Program-made: the position numbers and the translations under genes
NCBI RefSeq assembly: GCF_002127325.2
Contig: NC_035437.2
Coordinates: 116,707,363 to 116,771,362, forward strand
DNA length: 64,000 nt
Origin: Helianthus annuus
Lineage: Eukaryota; Streptophyta; Magnoliopsida; Asterales; Asteraceae
Direction of reading: 5' to 3'
Shown: piece after piece, positions 53,935-64,000 of the stretch
Layout: the number at the start of each line of letters is the position of its first letter
Position numbering within the stretch: position 1 is the stretch's first letter
Notes under the pieces: model-generated
Database searches by the model: none
Seen by the model: only the letters and a program-made list of their open reading frames with translations
Told to the model about the DNA's origin: nothing

Positions 53935-54640
53935 TCGTATAGGCCTATACGGGGGCGTATACGGTTACATCAAAAGCAGTGTTTGACTGGTGTCAGTTCT
54001 GGTCTGGTTGCTCCTATGCGCCGCGCATAGACCCGTCGTACAGGTCTCCTATGTGAGGCGTATTTTTATATAATATTTCTCGTTTTAGCAAAATTTCCTA
54101 GTAAGTAATTTTTAAAAAGAATAAATAACATTGTTAAGTATGATATTACAAGTCTCGTATAGGCGTAGTATAATATAGTATCTTATCGTATAGTATAGGT
54201 ATGGTATAAGTCCCATATTAGTCTCGTATAAGGCTATAGGTGTAGTATAGGTCATGCATTAGCCTTGTATAAGCCTATTGGAGTAGTCTAGGTCTCGTAT
54301 TAGCCTCGTATAAGCCTATAGGTATAGTATTGTATCGATACGATACGATACTGTACTACACCTATACGGGATCTATATACACCTATAGGCCTATACGGGA
54401 CTTATACGATACGATACTATAGCATACTACACTATACTTTACTACGCTTATAGGCCTATACGGGACATGTACTAATACCTATAGGCCTATACGGGACCTA
54501 TACAATACGATATACGATACTATATTACACCTATGGGCCTATACGAGACTTATACTACATTATACGATACGATACTATATCAATAGCCTATACGGGACCT
54601 ATACGAGACTCATAGTATACGCTACTTAACAAAAAAAAAA
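53935..54640. repeat. GTATAGGCCTATACG palindromic repeat cluster
   Basis: More than 25 short motifs of the set GTATAGG, CCTATACGGGA and TCTCGTAT in both orientations. Upstream copies (54150-54330) are mostly GTATAGG/TCTCGTAT and downstream ones (54355-54610) mostly CCTATACGGGA, so the block forms a large imperfect inverted repeat. Confidence 0.75.
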
Positions 54641-55042
54641 AATTAAGTACTTATTATCTTATTATAAAATTTGCTAAAACATTCAATATTATATAAAAGT
54701 GTTTGTTAAAAAAAACTCTTTCGATACGTCTAGTACAGGCCTATACAAGGGGCAAAAAAAGACAATTTTACTCCTGGCTTAGGTTGCGTACAGTATGGGT
54801 TTATAGGAGACATACATGACATAATCAGATATTCTCTTGGAAATTGAAAAGGGTTATACGTCTCGTATAAAGCTATATGAGGGTATGTGAATAGGCACTT
54901 GTTTATTTTAATATGTAGACCCTTCCAAATCCATGGCAGCAACACTAATATTATACAAAATTTAAGGTAACATATAGAACTTTAATTTGTATAATGTCTG
55001 CAGCAATTCAGGATTCGATTTATTCACAGTTTATAATCATAA
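54641..55042. other. Gene-free AT-rich stretch
   Basis: Stray CTCGTATA/CTATACAAGG motifs continue to about 54890. No ORF or RNA gene. Confidence 0.5.
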
Positions 55043-56100
55043 CTAGATTTTGCCGCACACGCCCCCCCCCCCCCCCCCCCCCCCCCGCGTTGCAGGGCAC
55101 TAAGTCGAATTTTCTCTCTCATAACACGTACGTATGTGCTTCGGCTACTTGTATATACTACTCATAACACGATATCAAAAAAATTACATTGAGTCAACCA
55201 ATTAAATTAAAACACTATCATACTTTTGCTTAAGAAAAACAAAAACGATAGAAAAACAATAATTTTAAACAGGGGGTAAAATTGTAAAGGAAAACGATGG
55301 CAAAATCGTAATTTTTAAGCGGGGATAAATCGTGATTTATAGTTTTGTCAAAAAAAACTAAAACGATGGCGTGGCTGTAATTTTACACTGGGGCAAAATC
55401 GTGATTTAACTGGGAAAGCAAAGGAAAACGATGGCAAAAAATGTAAATTTAAATTGAGGGCAAAATCGTAATTTGGCTGGGTGGGGAAAAAACAAAACTA
55501 ATGGCAAAACTGTAAATTTAAACGGGTCAAAATCGTAATTTTGAACCGAGGGCAAAATGGTAGTTTTTAGATGGGAGCAAAAGCATAATTTTATTTTGAA
55601 CTGGGGGTAAAAACGTAATTTTGAAATGATGGCAAAATCGTAATTTTTAAGCGGGGATAAAATCGTAAATTGGTTGGGCCAATGGGGGAGTGTCAGGCAG
55701 CTTTCTGACACTATTCCCCCATCTTGTGTCTTTAGTTATACATTGGAGACAAAATCGTAATTTTACTGGGAAAGCAAACAAAAACGATGACAAAAATATA
55801 AATTTAAATTGAGGGCAAAATCGTAATTTAGCTGGGATGAACAAAACAAAACTAATGGCGAAACTGTAAATTTAAACGGGGCAAAATCGTAATTTTGAAC
55901 CGAGGACAATATTGTAATTTTTAACTGAGGGCAAAAACATAATTTTATTTTGAAATGGAGGTAAAAACGTAATTTTAAAATAATGGCAAAATTATAATTT
56001 TAAAGCGATGACAAAATCGTAAAATGATTGGGCCCAAAGCAGGTGAACTACTGTTCACCAAACTTCATTTTAACACCATTTAAATAACACTTATATAACA
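55043..56100 (-). mobile_element. Helitron-like element with poly-C interrupted hairpin
   Basis: Relative of 41678-42600 ('ACTCATAACACGATAT', 'AAAACACTATCATA'). On the minus strand it ends GTGTGCGGCAAAATCTAG then T. The terminal hairpin region is split by a run of about 26 G (plus-strand C, 55061-55086). The other end is approximate. Confidence 0.6.
55265..56015 (+). repeat. GGGCAAAATCGTAATTTT tandem modules
   Basis: Roughly twenty modules of 28-34 bp, in two larger blocks that repeat each other ('TGGGAAAGCAAA' at about 55410 and 55759). The 101-codon minus ORF here is a reading of the repeat. Confidence 0.8.
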
Positions 56101-56695
56101 ATTAATATAATTTGGTTTTTTTCAAGTTTTTTTTTAAATACTTGTATTTTTATTGCCTACTTCCGCTGCAAGTGGTGACATTGTTATCTGACCGTCACGC
56201 ATAAAACCTAAATCCGGGCCCACCGGAAATCGTGGTGTGACAAAAATACAACTTCTTGATGCAACCATAGACAGAATGCAACTTCTTTGATGCAACCATG
56301 GTTGATGCATTATGTCTATTGTTTCATGGTTAGAAAACAGCTTAAACTGCAACCTTTAATTTAAGCAGGTGCAGCCAGGGGTTTGATAACTACTTAAACT
56401 GGATAACCATGGGTTTTGAATGCAACTTAAACTGCACAACCATGTGTTTAAAAGCAGCTTGAACAACACAACCATAGGTAGTGCTTGATTTGTTTGTTTG
56501 AATGCATCAATTTGTTTACTTTGTTTGAATGCAACAGTTTGTTTAGCAATATGTTTAGTTAATTAATAGTGGTTAGTTAAGAGTGGTTAGTTAAAAATGT
56601 TAAATATTTGAATTTGGAGGGAAAATCTTAGTTTTAGAGACGCATGTTGCACATATAAAAGATGAGGGTATTTTAAATGGAGGATTAGGATCAAA
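56101..56695. other. Gene-free stretch
   Basis: Repeats of 'GCAACTTAAACTGCA(A/C)AACC' style occur at 56340-56480. No supported gene. Confidence 0.45.
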
Positions 56696-56880
56696 TACAA
56701 AGGATCCTAACGGTAAGAAGTGTAAGAAGGATTTATAGAGTGACAAGTGTCCAATAACCTAAAAAAACCCACTACACAAAAAAACCCCACTACAAAAAAA
56801 AAAAAAAAAAAACCCTTAAACATCCACCACCACCAAAAACCTAAACCCCCACCCTCCCCCCCCCCCACATCACCCACCCT

Positions 56881-56918
<38 letters not shown>

Positions 56919-57275
56919 CGAGGGGGGTGAGGGGTGGAGGGTGGGGGGTGGGGGTTTAGGTTTTTGGGTGGGGGTGGGTGTTTAGTTTGTTTTAGATTTT
57001 TTTTTCAGGTTTTTGGGGGGTGGGGGGGGGGGGGGGGGTTATGTTTTTTTTAGGTTTTTGGGGGGTGGGGGTGGGGGGGGGGGGGGGTTTAGGTTTTTGG
57101 GTGGGGGGGGGGGGGGAGGAGAGGTTAGGTTTTTGGGTGGTGGTGGGGTGGGGTGGGGGTGGGTGTTTAGGTTTTTGGTGGTGATGTAGTGAGTTTAGTT
57201 TTAGGTTATTACTTATTGGACACTTGTCACTCTATAAATCCTTCTTACACTTCTTACAGTTAGAAGCCTTTGTAG
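56696..57275. mobile_element. TIR element with homopolymer core
   Basis: TIRs of about 60 bp: 'GTAAGAAGTGTAAGAAGG' to 'ACAAGTGTCCAATAA', nearly perfect in inverted orientation at 57195-57257, with 'ACAAAGG' outside both. The centre is runs of A, T (about 34), C and G, typical of slippage. Confidence 0.8.
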
Positions 57276-57926
57276 AATAACTTGACCCATTAAATGGATA
57301 TCAAACGGTGGGGACTCACATGTTGAAAAATTGCAACCATGGGGAATCAAAGGCTCACATGTAAGTTTTTGTAAATTACAGGGACTCAAGTTGTACTTTA
57401 CTTCTTTTCTTTAATCTTAGTTCAAATTGTGACCATGTGATGATAGTTTTTTTGAGTAAAGTACAATTTCAGTCTTTAGGGTTTACACCTAATCGCACAT
57501 ACAATCCTCATTTGAAAAAAAAAGGGCTAATCAAGTCCCTATAGTTGTTGATTGCAATCAATCATGTCCCTCCTTACATTTTCTGTTCGTCAACAGTTAA
57601 TTGATCAGGGTATGGTTGTCTTTTTACTTAGAAAAAAAAAGGCCAATATCATCATTTTGTATTCTACAACCCAATATAGCAAATATCATCCCCTCAAAAC
57701 GCCAAATTAAACCATTCACTCCTCTCATCTTCCCCAACAAGCTAGGTTACTGTTAAGTCGATGTTCCAACATTTCTTGATATCATGCATGACATTATCAA
57801 ATTATCTTGAAAGTAATGACTTTATATGAAATACGACAGTTGAATTTTTATTTTTTTGAAAAATATGCAAACTTTCTTGTACAACTGATAAAACTTCAAT
57901 TTTGGCAAACATGATTTAGGAGCATT
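57276..57926. other. Gene-free stretch with a weak foldback
   Basis: 'CAAGTTGTACTTTACT' at 57388 and 'AGTAAAGTACAATTTC' at 57456 are inverted, suggesting a small foldback element. No gene. Confidence 0.45.
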
Positions 57927-58186
57927 TAGGGGCGTTTGGCAACATCTGAATAGTTAAGTGCTGAACCAGTAAAAGATCTGAACCATTAAGAGCTTGTATA
58001 ATGCTTAACCGTTCAGAGGCAAATGTTTGACCAATTCGGATTAGAGATCTTAACCATTCAGAGGCAAATGTCTAAACCATTCAGACATCTGCTCGTGAAA
58101 CAAACAGTCTGAACCATTAAGTGTTGAACCAGTAAAAGGTCTGAATCATTAAGAGCCTCATTAAGAGGTAAACAAACAGCCCCTTA
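57927..58186. mobile_element. hAT-like MITE, 'GGGGCGTTTGGC' family
   Basis: It begins AGGGGCGTTTGGCAAC and ends AAACAAACAGCCCCTT; the interior is colinear with 29829-30146 with small deletions. Confidence 0.75.
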
Positions 58187-58429
58187 ATCTAACTCAATAA
58201 AACAAATAGGTTGCACAATTCATGTCAAAAACAACATAGTATCCTTCACCCTCTATAGATTATTGTCTCTTTTTTTCGTTAAATCTGCAAGATATATGCA
58301 CCATATATAATAAATTCCATAAAAACATCCCCATGGTTCCACTCCTTACAACTACAAGCTCAAAGAAACAAACAAAAATCATCAATTACCCTTTTGCAGA
58401 TTTGATGAAACACTGATTAACACAAGGTT

Positions 58430-59640
58430 TATCGATGGGGTTATTTCGTCTGTGGGGTTCAACCTCTTTTCTTGCTCGTAACGATGGCTTGAGATCTGCA
58501 AAACAGTAAACACCGTCAGTCTCGTTAAGAGGAGGAGAAGGGGATTTCCCTCTTAACCAGGCTCCGGCGTGAGAATAAGTACTGTTCTGAGAGAAATAAA
58601 CAGTGTGTGTATAGAGCGAGTATGGAGAGTAAAAGATCCTGAACCTGAATGATGAAGGGTCCTATTTATAGCCGGAGGGTGAAGAAGGAAGGAGCAGCTG
58701 TGCCAGCTGTGGGCGCGTGCCAGCTGTCCGACCAAAGGGAATATCCTCTTGGTCTGCTCTGTCACGGCAGGTGTAGTGGTACACGTGGCGTTCTTACATT
58801 TGCCCACGCTGGATACCTCGTACTGGCGTTGTCAGCCCTGCTCCCTGATTTGTCGCAGGCCTATGTGGCGTTCTGCGAGTGGTGACACGTGTTGTCCTTT
58901 GTGTCGGATAGAGCATCTTTGGTGCCAGCTGCGAGTCTTCCAGAAGTTTCTAGAAGCTTCTGGATTGCTTCGCTGACATGGACGCCTTGTGTGCTCAAAA
59001 GTGGTGTGGTCCCTGCCATGTAGGCAGGGAATTGGGACCATACCTCTTCAAGTCCCCCCAGTCCAGTGTGCCTTCTAGTTGAGTTGATCGTCTAGGAGGG
59101 ATTCTGGACTTGTGAGAGTAGTGGGTTTTTGCACCGCGTGAAGTCTTTTGGCCCTCTATAAAAAATGAGCCTAGTGTACGCATGGCGCATGGGTCTTGGC
59201 ATTTTGAAAAAATGAGCCAAGTGGGCGCACGACGCATGGTTCTTTGTATTTTGAAAAAATGAGCCAAGTGGACGCACGGCGCATGGGTCTTGGCATTTTG
59301 TTAAAATTGAGCCAAGTGGACGCACGGCGCGTGGGTCTTGGCACTTTGTAAAAAATGAGCCAAGTGGACGCACGACGCGTGGGTCTTGGCACTTTGTAAA
59401 AATTGAGCCAAGTGGACGCATGGCGCATGGGTTTTGGCACTTTGTAAAAAATGAGCCAAGTGGACGCATGGCGCATGGGTTTTTGGCTCTTTGTAAAAAT
59501 TGAGCCAAGTGGACGCATGGCGCATGGGTTTTTGGCTCCTTCGTTGTTCCTTCTGATGGAAGTTTGGTGGCCATGGGGACGTGTTTGGTGTGACTATCTA
59601 ACGTCCCTGTCTTATCGGAGGTGAACAGTTGCTTTTGCAG
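58430..59640 (-). mobile_element. LTR-like promoter region on the minus strand
   Basis: On the minus strand a TATAAATA box (58664-58671) is followed by a C/T-rich leader, a GC-rich stretch and 'GTTTACTGTTTTGCAG', as in the R-U5 of plant LTRs. Upstream is a minisatellite. No LTR ends, primer site or partner LTR were found in the window, so the boundaries are guesses. Confidence 0.45.
59165..59550 (+). repeat. 59-60 bp minisatellite, about 6.5 copies
   Basis: Unit: 'TGAGCCAAGTGGACGCA' + 'TGGCGCATGGGT' + 'TTTGGCACTTTGTAAAAAA'. Copies differ at a few positions (CGGCGCGT, CGACGCGT, TGGCGCAT). Minus-strand ORFs of repeated 'RASTWLIF' are artefacts. Confidence 0.9.
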
Positions 59641-59763
59641 TTACTTTCTGTCACGTCAGCCGGTTCTGTTGCCCATGTTTCCCGAAAAAAGAGCCGGCGT
59701 CTTCTCTCTCTTCTGACGTGGCATTCCTCTATTGGTTCCTTTTTCTGTACCCTGACGGTCCAC

Positions 59764-59797
59764 TACCCATCGCATTAAATGCGATGGGTATAAATAG
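59764..59797 (+). promoter_or_regulatory. TATA box abutting a 27-nt palindrome
   Basis: TACCCATCGCATT-A-AATGCGATGGGTA is a perfect palindrome with a one-base centre (59764-59790). Its last two bases begin TATAAATAG (59789-59797). The ATG of the next ORF is 132 bases further on, after a pyrimidine-rich leader. Confidence 0.7.
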
Positions 59798-59928
59798 GAG
59801 GCGGTTCCCCATTCATCTTCACTTTTTCAAATTTCAAGTGTTATTTCCTTCTATCTTCCCCCTTCATTCTCCGTTGTTTTCCATAGTTTTCTTTGAGTTC
59901 TTCTTTCCTTCTTCTTTGTATTTGCACT

Positions 59929-60833
59929 ATGTCTAGTACGAATCCTACCCAACGGAAAAGAAAATATAAGGGGAGGGCTCCTCCCGGTCCTGACCAGGCG
60001 GTCATTAGCTGGAAAGAGGAGGAGTTCAATAATCTGGTTGGGGGTATGGGTTTCCGTCCCGAGTGGGGAGCCCAGTATCCTCCTGTTGGTTCTACTGCCT
60101 TGGACGCCCCTCCGGGTCATATTACGTTGTATGCTGCGTTTTTCCGGGAAGGTAGTTTCAGATTACCTATTACAAAGTTCACCGCTGTTGTGTTGAGGGG
60201 CTATGGACTTCATATTTCACAACTGAATGCTATTGGGCTTCCACGCATTACGCACTTTGAGTATGTCTGTAGGGCTTATCGTATTGAGCCTACGTTTCAG
60301 ATGTTCAATGTGTATTATAGTGTGACGTATGCTAGCGGTTTCTATTCGTTTCAAGCACGATCAGGTGTTGCTCCGGTGTGCTCCGTGCCTTTGAAGAGTC
60401 TTCATGACTGGAAGCAGAAATTTTTCTACATCCGCCGTGGTGTAATCCCGATAGATATGCCTTATCGGCAGGTGGGCCAAGGGATTCCAAAGGTAGATGT
60501 TATGGAGGATTATGGTGCCCAGGACTGGTTCAAGAGGATAACCCAGAAGGCGACTGCTATTTCTCAACTGGAGGAGATGGCCCTGGTTGGTGTTGGGATG
60601 AGTTTGTTGTGGGTGCCCAAGAATCCATTGGGTCAACCCGTATATAGTTATCAGGGCAAATGTATGTTTCTTTCATAAGTTACCGTTGAATTATTCTCCC
60701 TTATGTTTATTATGTTTTCTTATCTTCTTGTCTTTTTGCAGTTGGTTACAACTTGTTGAATGTCTTGGACCCTAAGGCGGCGGGTGCCATGGTTGAAGCT
60801 ATCCAAGCGGAAGGGATGTTGGATCGTCGTTGA
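59929..60833 (+). CDS. Gypsy-type transposon (Transposase_28-like) protein, 3' truncated
   Basis: Two exons, 59929-60661 and 60742-60833 (GT-AG, phase 1), give 274 aa. The ATG at 59929 is chosen over an upstream in-frame TTG. The protein has a basic N-terminus ('PTQRKRKYKGRAPPG'), then a conserved domain with 'FRPEWGAQYP', 'GHITLYAAFFREGSFRLPIT', 'LRGYGLHISQLNAIGLPRI' and 'SGVAPVCSVPLKSLHDWKQK'. I recognise it as the 'putative gypsy type transposon' domain (PF04195), common and multicopy in plant genomes; biochemical role unknown. The stop is supplied by TGACCC, the first bases of an adjoining LTR, and family members are usually longer, so the original C-terminus has been replaced. It has its own TATA box. 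Confidence 0.75.
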
Positions 60834-61013
60834 CCCTGAATGAGTCGATCAGAAGAGTCGTTTTCCAATTCAAAGGCGGAATCAGTGAATTAGATGCTCA
60901 AACTAAATATAATGCTTCACTTTATTGATTCTGATAACGTTTACAACCTGGAAGCAATTCGGCAGCACTTCGTTACAAGTTCCAAGCCGTTACAAATGAA
61001 TCAACCATGCACC

Positions 61014-61021
61014 TATTTATA
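61014..61021 (-). promoter_or_regulatory. TATA box of the minus-strand LTR
   Basis: TATAAATA on the minus strand, downstream of three hairpins and about 180 bases before the LTR end. Confidence 0.6.
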
Positions 61022-61029
61022 GAGTACTG

Positions 61030-61162
61030 GAACCGCTTATACGGACTGCCATAAAAGCGATCCAGACAAGTTAATGTGGTTCGCTTATATGAACAATGTT
61101 CATATAAGCGGTCCAGCATGATAGTGTGGGTCGCTTTTATGGACATTGTTCACATAAGCGAT
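61030..61162. promoter_or_regulatory. Three CGCTTAT...ATAAGCG hairpins in LTR U3
   Basis: 61082-61110 is a perfect 29-nt palindrome, arms CGCTTATATGAACA and TGTTCATATAAGCG around one base. Imperfect copies lie at about 61033-61060 and 61130-61158. All three are upstream of the TATA box and share the CGCTT(A/T)TA(T/C) arm. Confidence 0.75.
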
Positions 61163-61277
61163 CCAATCATGCTAATTTACCACTTCTCGTTTCTCGAACC
61201 TCGTGCACTGGTTATTCTAACCTATCCTAACCTATTACATGATACAAGACGAAGTCAATAGACGTAGTGCACCAACA

Positions 61278-63312
61278 GACTCTCCCTCGGATATTGACGA
61301 AGTCTTCAGTGAACATTCTCTGTTATGCCACCTCTTCAGTCTTGATCATCTTTGCCAACTTCATCATCAGTAGGCTCCCCCTCTCATCAAGCTTCCGTGC
61401 TTTTAGAGATCATCACCTTGCTTTTCAGCTACAAGCTCTTCCTCACTTACAACTTATCTTCAGACTCCCCCTTAGACTCAGTTCTTCGGGATTGTAATCT
61501 GAATCTTTCCTGTAATCACTCATACAAATGATAAGTAACAACATTTTAAAATCATCAACCAGTAACCATAAACTGACACTATACAACTTTCTAAAACACT
61601 CCCCCTATCAACAATATTTTTTGAAATTCGACAGTGTTAAAGAAACCAACTCCCCCACAGATTATCATTCAAGTTCAAATTAATGACCTTGAAGATATTC
61701 ACAAACTATTTTTGAAGTTTTTCGAGAAATTTCAAGTTTCAAATTAATGAACTCGTTTTGTTTTCAGAAACACAATCAGCATACTTAGATTTTGAAACTC
61801 AGCAACTCAGACATCGGTTTATCGAAAATAAAGTAGAAATCAAAATCTTTTTGTATTTTCTGAAAATATAAAGCAGTAAAGAAATATATACAATCATATT
61901 TACAAACAATATTTTTTGTTTTGAGAATGCAACAGAGGATCATATCAGTTTATGACAAGTCACAAGTACCGTTGAGCTTAAATTCACATTAAGAATTAAA
62001 CAATTCACTTAGATTGTCGATATACTGATCCATTTAAATTTTCATACAAATTTCAACTGATTCAGGATACGATTTAGATGTTTTAAGACTTAAACTCATT
62101 CATGTGTCCCACCTCTTGAATATACTCCCGTATCCAGAATCCCAATATTCAGTCTTACAGGTAAGAATACTACAATGATATCTGTGCATAAATTAGGGGT
62201 TAAATGCGAAAACTGAGGGATCTCAGGTCAGAACTTCCGTTCAGCAGAGAGATATCAGTTTCGACTTTGCAGTGTGTCCCCTTTAGAGGATCTTTTCAGC
62301 TACAACAGATGATTATCAATTTTATTGTCTAATCAGCTGAGGGCTTTATGCTATATTTCAAGCATTTCAGGATAAAGTATTAGCCAAGGACTAGGTCAGA
62401 ACTACCGTTCAGCAGAAGTCCCGGAATAATACCCCAGACATCATAGAGTATAAACACCTAGTATATCAGAATACGAGACCTTTCAAACGAGATTTCAGGG
62501 GTTACCTATATATCCAAGTAGTGTTCCCCACAAAATAAGTAAGTTTGAATTTAGGTTTATATCCCGAAAAAGCTTACTAAATGTATAAAAACCTATCGGC
62601 ATATCATTTGTGAGATTGCTTAATGCTATTTAATCATTACATTTCTTTAGCATACTGTAACTGTCTACTGATGTACAATCATTTCCTCTTTTTACGCAAA
62701 ACTCAAATTTTTGATTTTATCATGTTTTTTGGCTTTTTCAAATTTTCTAATGTTTTTGTATTTTCTAACAATATTTCTCCCCCTAAAATGCAAAACCATT
62801 AAAGAAATTTGACAAACCGATACTGATAGCTTTGTCTCGCCATCCATTTTCTGCTTCTCATGCTTTGTTTTGCAGAAAATATAACATCAAGTACCCCCAT
62901 GATTTACAACCCATTGATTTTTACAGTTAGAAAACCGTTCTTCAACTTGTGATAGTAATCATGCTTGTTCAGCCGTGAGGGTTTCGGCATAGTCCATCAC
63001 CACTTATTCAAAGTAAACTAACATCAAACATCACAACCATCAACCAAACAAACAAACAACCAACAATCAATCAGCAATCATCAAACACAACACAAACTTA
63101 TACAAAACAGCAAACAAACTCCCTGTCTGACCAAAACCAGGGATCTTCAACCTCTTCCTGTGCAACACTCTCACAATCTTCATTAGCATTTAACACCTGC
63201 ACATTCAAACCTTATCAAATACTCAACAATTTGCCATAAAAAAATTTCAATCAATAAAGATAGATGTCGATTCATGCTTCGCAATCCAGGAAGCTCCGGC
63301 AATTCCAGCCAC
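61278..63312 (-). other. Non-coding interior of the minus-strand retroelement
   Basis: Two kilobases between gag and the 3' LTR with no pol motif in any frame. AT-rich with C/T-rich tracts ('CTCCCCCT'). 'AGGTCAGAAC' followed by 'CCGTTCAGCAGA' occurs at about 62225 and 62393. Pol appears to be deleted or replaced. Confidence 0.55.
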
Positions 63313-64000
63313 TTAATCAAACATGGTGTCCACCCATGCCTCAGCAACCTTAGGTGTAACCTTGATTCTAGCAACCTGAATTTTAAAGTTTTCAGCCTTG
63401 AGCAGTGGAAAATTTGCATCATAGGCAACCAAAGCTGAATCCTCAGAAGTTTTCACCTCAGAAGTTGAAGTTATTGTTTCAGTTTTTGGTTTCCAAATTT
63501 GTTTCTGTTTCTCATCTTTTATCAACTCAACACTTTTCTTAACAGACCACACTTGACCTCCCGGAGTACCTCTTTTGTAAAAATTTGTTTCTTTCTGAAC
63601 CTTTTGAGTTTGAATAACATTTTTAGGTTTCCAAATCTTTTGAGGTTTTGTCACACCAACCAATGTTTTCCGACTCCATGATGTTCTCATTCTGGATGTG
63701 TGAGAATTCCAGGTCTGTCTAGAATTAAAACTGTTTGGATTTGATTTCCAATTTTGATTTGAGGCAAACTTGTTTGTTGTATACCTCCAAGTTTGTCTTG
63801 AATCAAATCTGCTTGACCTCAGTTTCACACTCTCAGATTTCTGTGTCTCAACATCAACAGACTTTGGATTTGGACACTTTCGTGCAACATGTCCAATTTG
63901 ATCACATTTAAAACATACTTTCTTTGAAACATCCTTTGCCTGTTGTTGTTTCTTTTTCATAGCCTCAAACTCTGCATTAGATTGTTTTCCAATTTTGAAT
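63313..64000 (-). CDS. gag: Copia-type gag C-terminal part, runs off the window
   Basis: The minus-strand frame stays open from the right window edge ('KIGKQSNAEFEAM') to a stop at 63313-63315. A CCHC knuckle, CFKCDQIGHVARKC, lies shortly after the Lys/Gln-rich start. The remainder is basic and repeats 'SRQTW' and 'QIWKPK/KIWKPKN' motifs, as I recall from Copia-type Gag proteins of Asteraceae. It ends just after 'KVAEAWVDTMFD' without reaching a protease motif. With no pol between here and the LTR at 61277, the element is an internally deleted or non-autonomous derivative. The N-terminal capsid part must lie outside the window. Confidence 0.7.
   Translation of the reverse strand, partial: FKIGKQSNAEFEAMKKKQQQAKDVSKKVCFKCDQIGHVARKCPNPKSVDVETQKSESVKLRSSRFDSRQTWRYTTNKFASNQNWKSNPNSFNSRQTWNSHTSRMRTSWSRKTLVGVTKPQKIWKPKNVIQTQKVQKETNFYKRGTPGGQVWSVKKSVELIKDEKQKQIWKPKTETITSTSEVKTSEDSALVAYDANFPLLKAENFKIQVARIKVTPKVAEAWVDTMFD

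Larger units (their letters stand above)
60831..61277 (-). repeat. 447-bp LTR of a minus-strand retroelement
   Basis: On the minus strand it starts TGTTGGTGCACTACG, directly after a purine-rich CGAGGGAGAGTC, and ends ATTCAGGGTCA. It has TG...CA ends, a TATA box and U3 hairpins. The purine tract places it as the 3' LTR, with the element running right, beyond the window. Confidence 0.7.

Noticed and set aside
59165..59550. Regular repeats resembling a CRISPR array
   Set aside because: The units are contiguous and nearly identical with no unique spacers, and the context is plant nuclear DNA.
59092..59574. Minus-strand ORFs with repeated STWLIF / APCVHLAQFL motifs, resembling a repeat protein
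   Set aside because: The 59-60 bp minisatellite stays open in several frames at once, so the repeats are in the DNA, not evidence of a protein.

Overview
This is a repeat-rich plant nuclear window. The evidence is GT-AG introns, AT-rich non-coding DNA, Ty3/Gypsy and Ty1/Copia LTR elements with initiator-Met-tRNA-type primer sites, Helitrons and many terminal-inverted-repeat (TIR) families. Several repeat families resemble ones I associate with Asteraceae (sunflower/lettuce relatives). That placement is inference, and I cannot name the species.

Only two host genes look intact. (1) 18518-25561, plus strand, seven reconstructed exons, 494 aa: an N-terminal trihelix (SIP1-type MYB/SANT-like) DNA-binding domain joined in frame to a complete UMP-kinase/amino-acid-kinase domain. 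(2) 46668-53278, plus strand, sixteen exons, 527 aa: a cytosolic pyruvate kinase with its catalytic motifs. Both are swollen by intronic transposons: MULE-like miniature elements with 9-bp target duplications, Helitrons inserted between A and T, and foldback elements. A third, transposon-type gene (59929-60833, gypsy-type/Transposase_28-like) has a TATA box beside a 27-nt palindrome, and its 3' end is cut by an LTR.

Layout. 1-1.25 kb: a TIR element around an 82-aa ORF. 1.25-3.3 kb: unassigned, possibly an old LTR-element leader. 3.3-16.5 kb: two related Ty3/Gypsy (Tekay-like) elements. The second (5.9-16.15 kb) sits inside the first, and a deletion fused the first element's RT to the middle of the second element's 5' LTR. 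17-18.3 kb: small DNA elements. 18.5-25.7 kb: trihelix-UMP kinase. 26-36.5 kb: nested DNA and LTR insertions, including a TIR element carrying a REVEILLE-type clock MYB exon fragment. 36.5-39 kb: a decayed Copia element on the minus strand. 39.2-44.5 kb: Tourist-like, hAT-like, Helitron and satellite-bearing elements. 44.6-46.2 kb: a Pack-MULE carrying a gene fragment, with a perfect 9-bp duplication. 46.6-53.3 kb: pyruvate kinase. 53.9-58.2 kb: palindromic repeats, a Helitron and miniature elements. 58.4-64 kb: LTR-like DNA, the Transposase_28-like gene and the 3' LTR plus gag of a minus-strand LTR element that runs off the window.

The most interesting signals are the DNA-binding/kinase fusion gene, two or three gene-capturing DNA transposons, insertion nests that can be ordered from target duplications, the dense CGATCG palindromes of the Tekay-like LTR, and long palindromes next to TATA boxes in mobile DNA.
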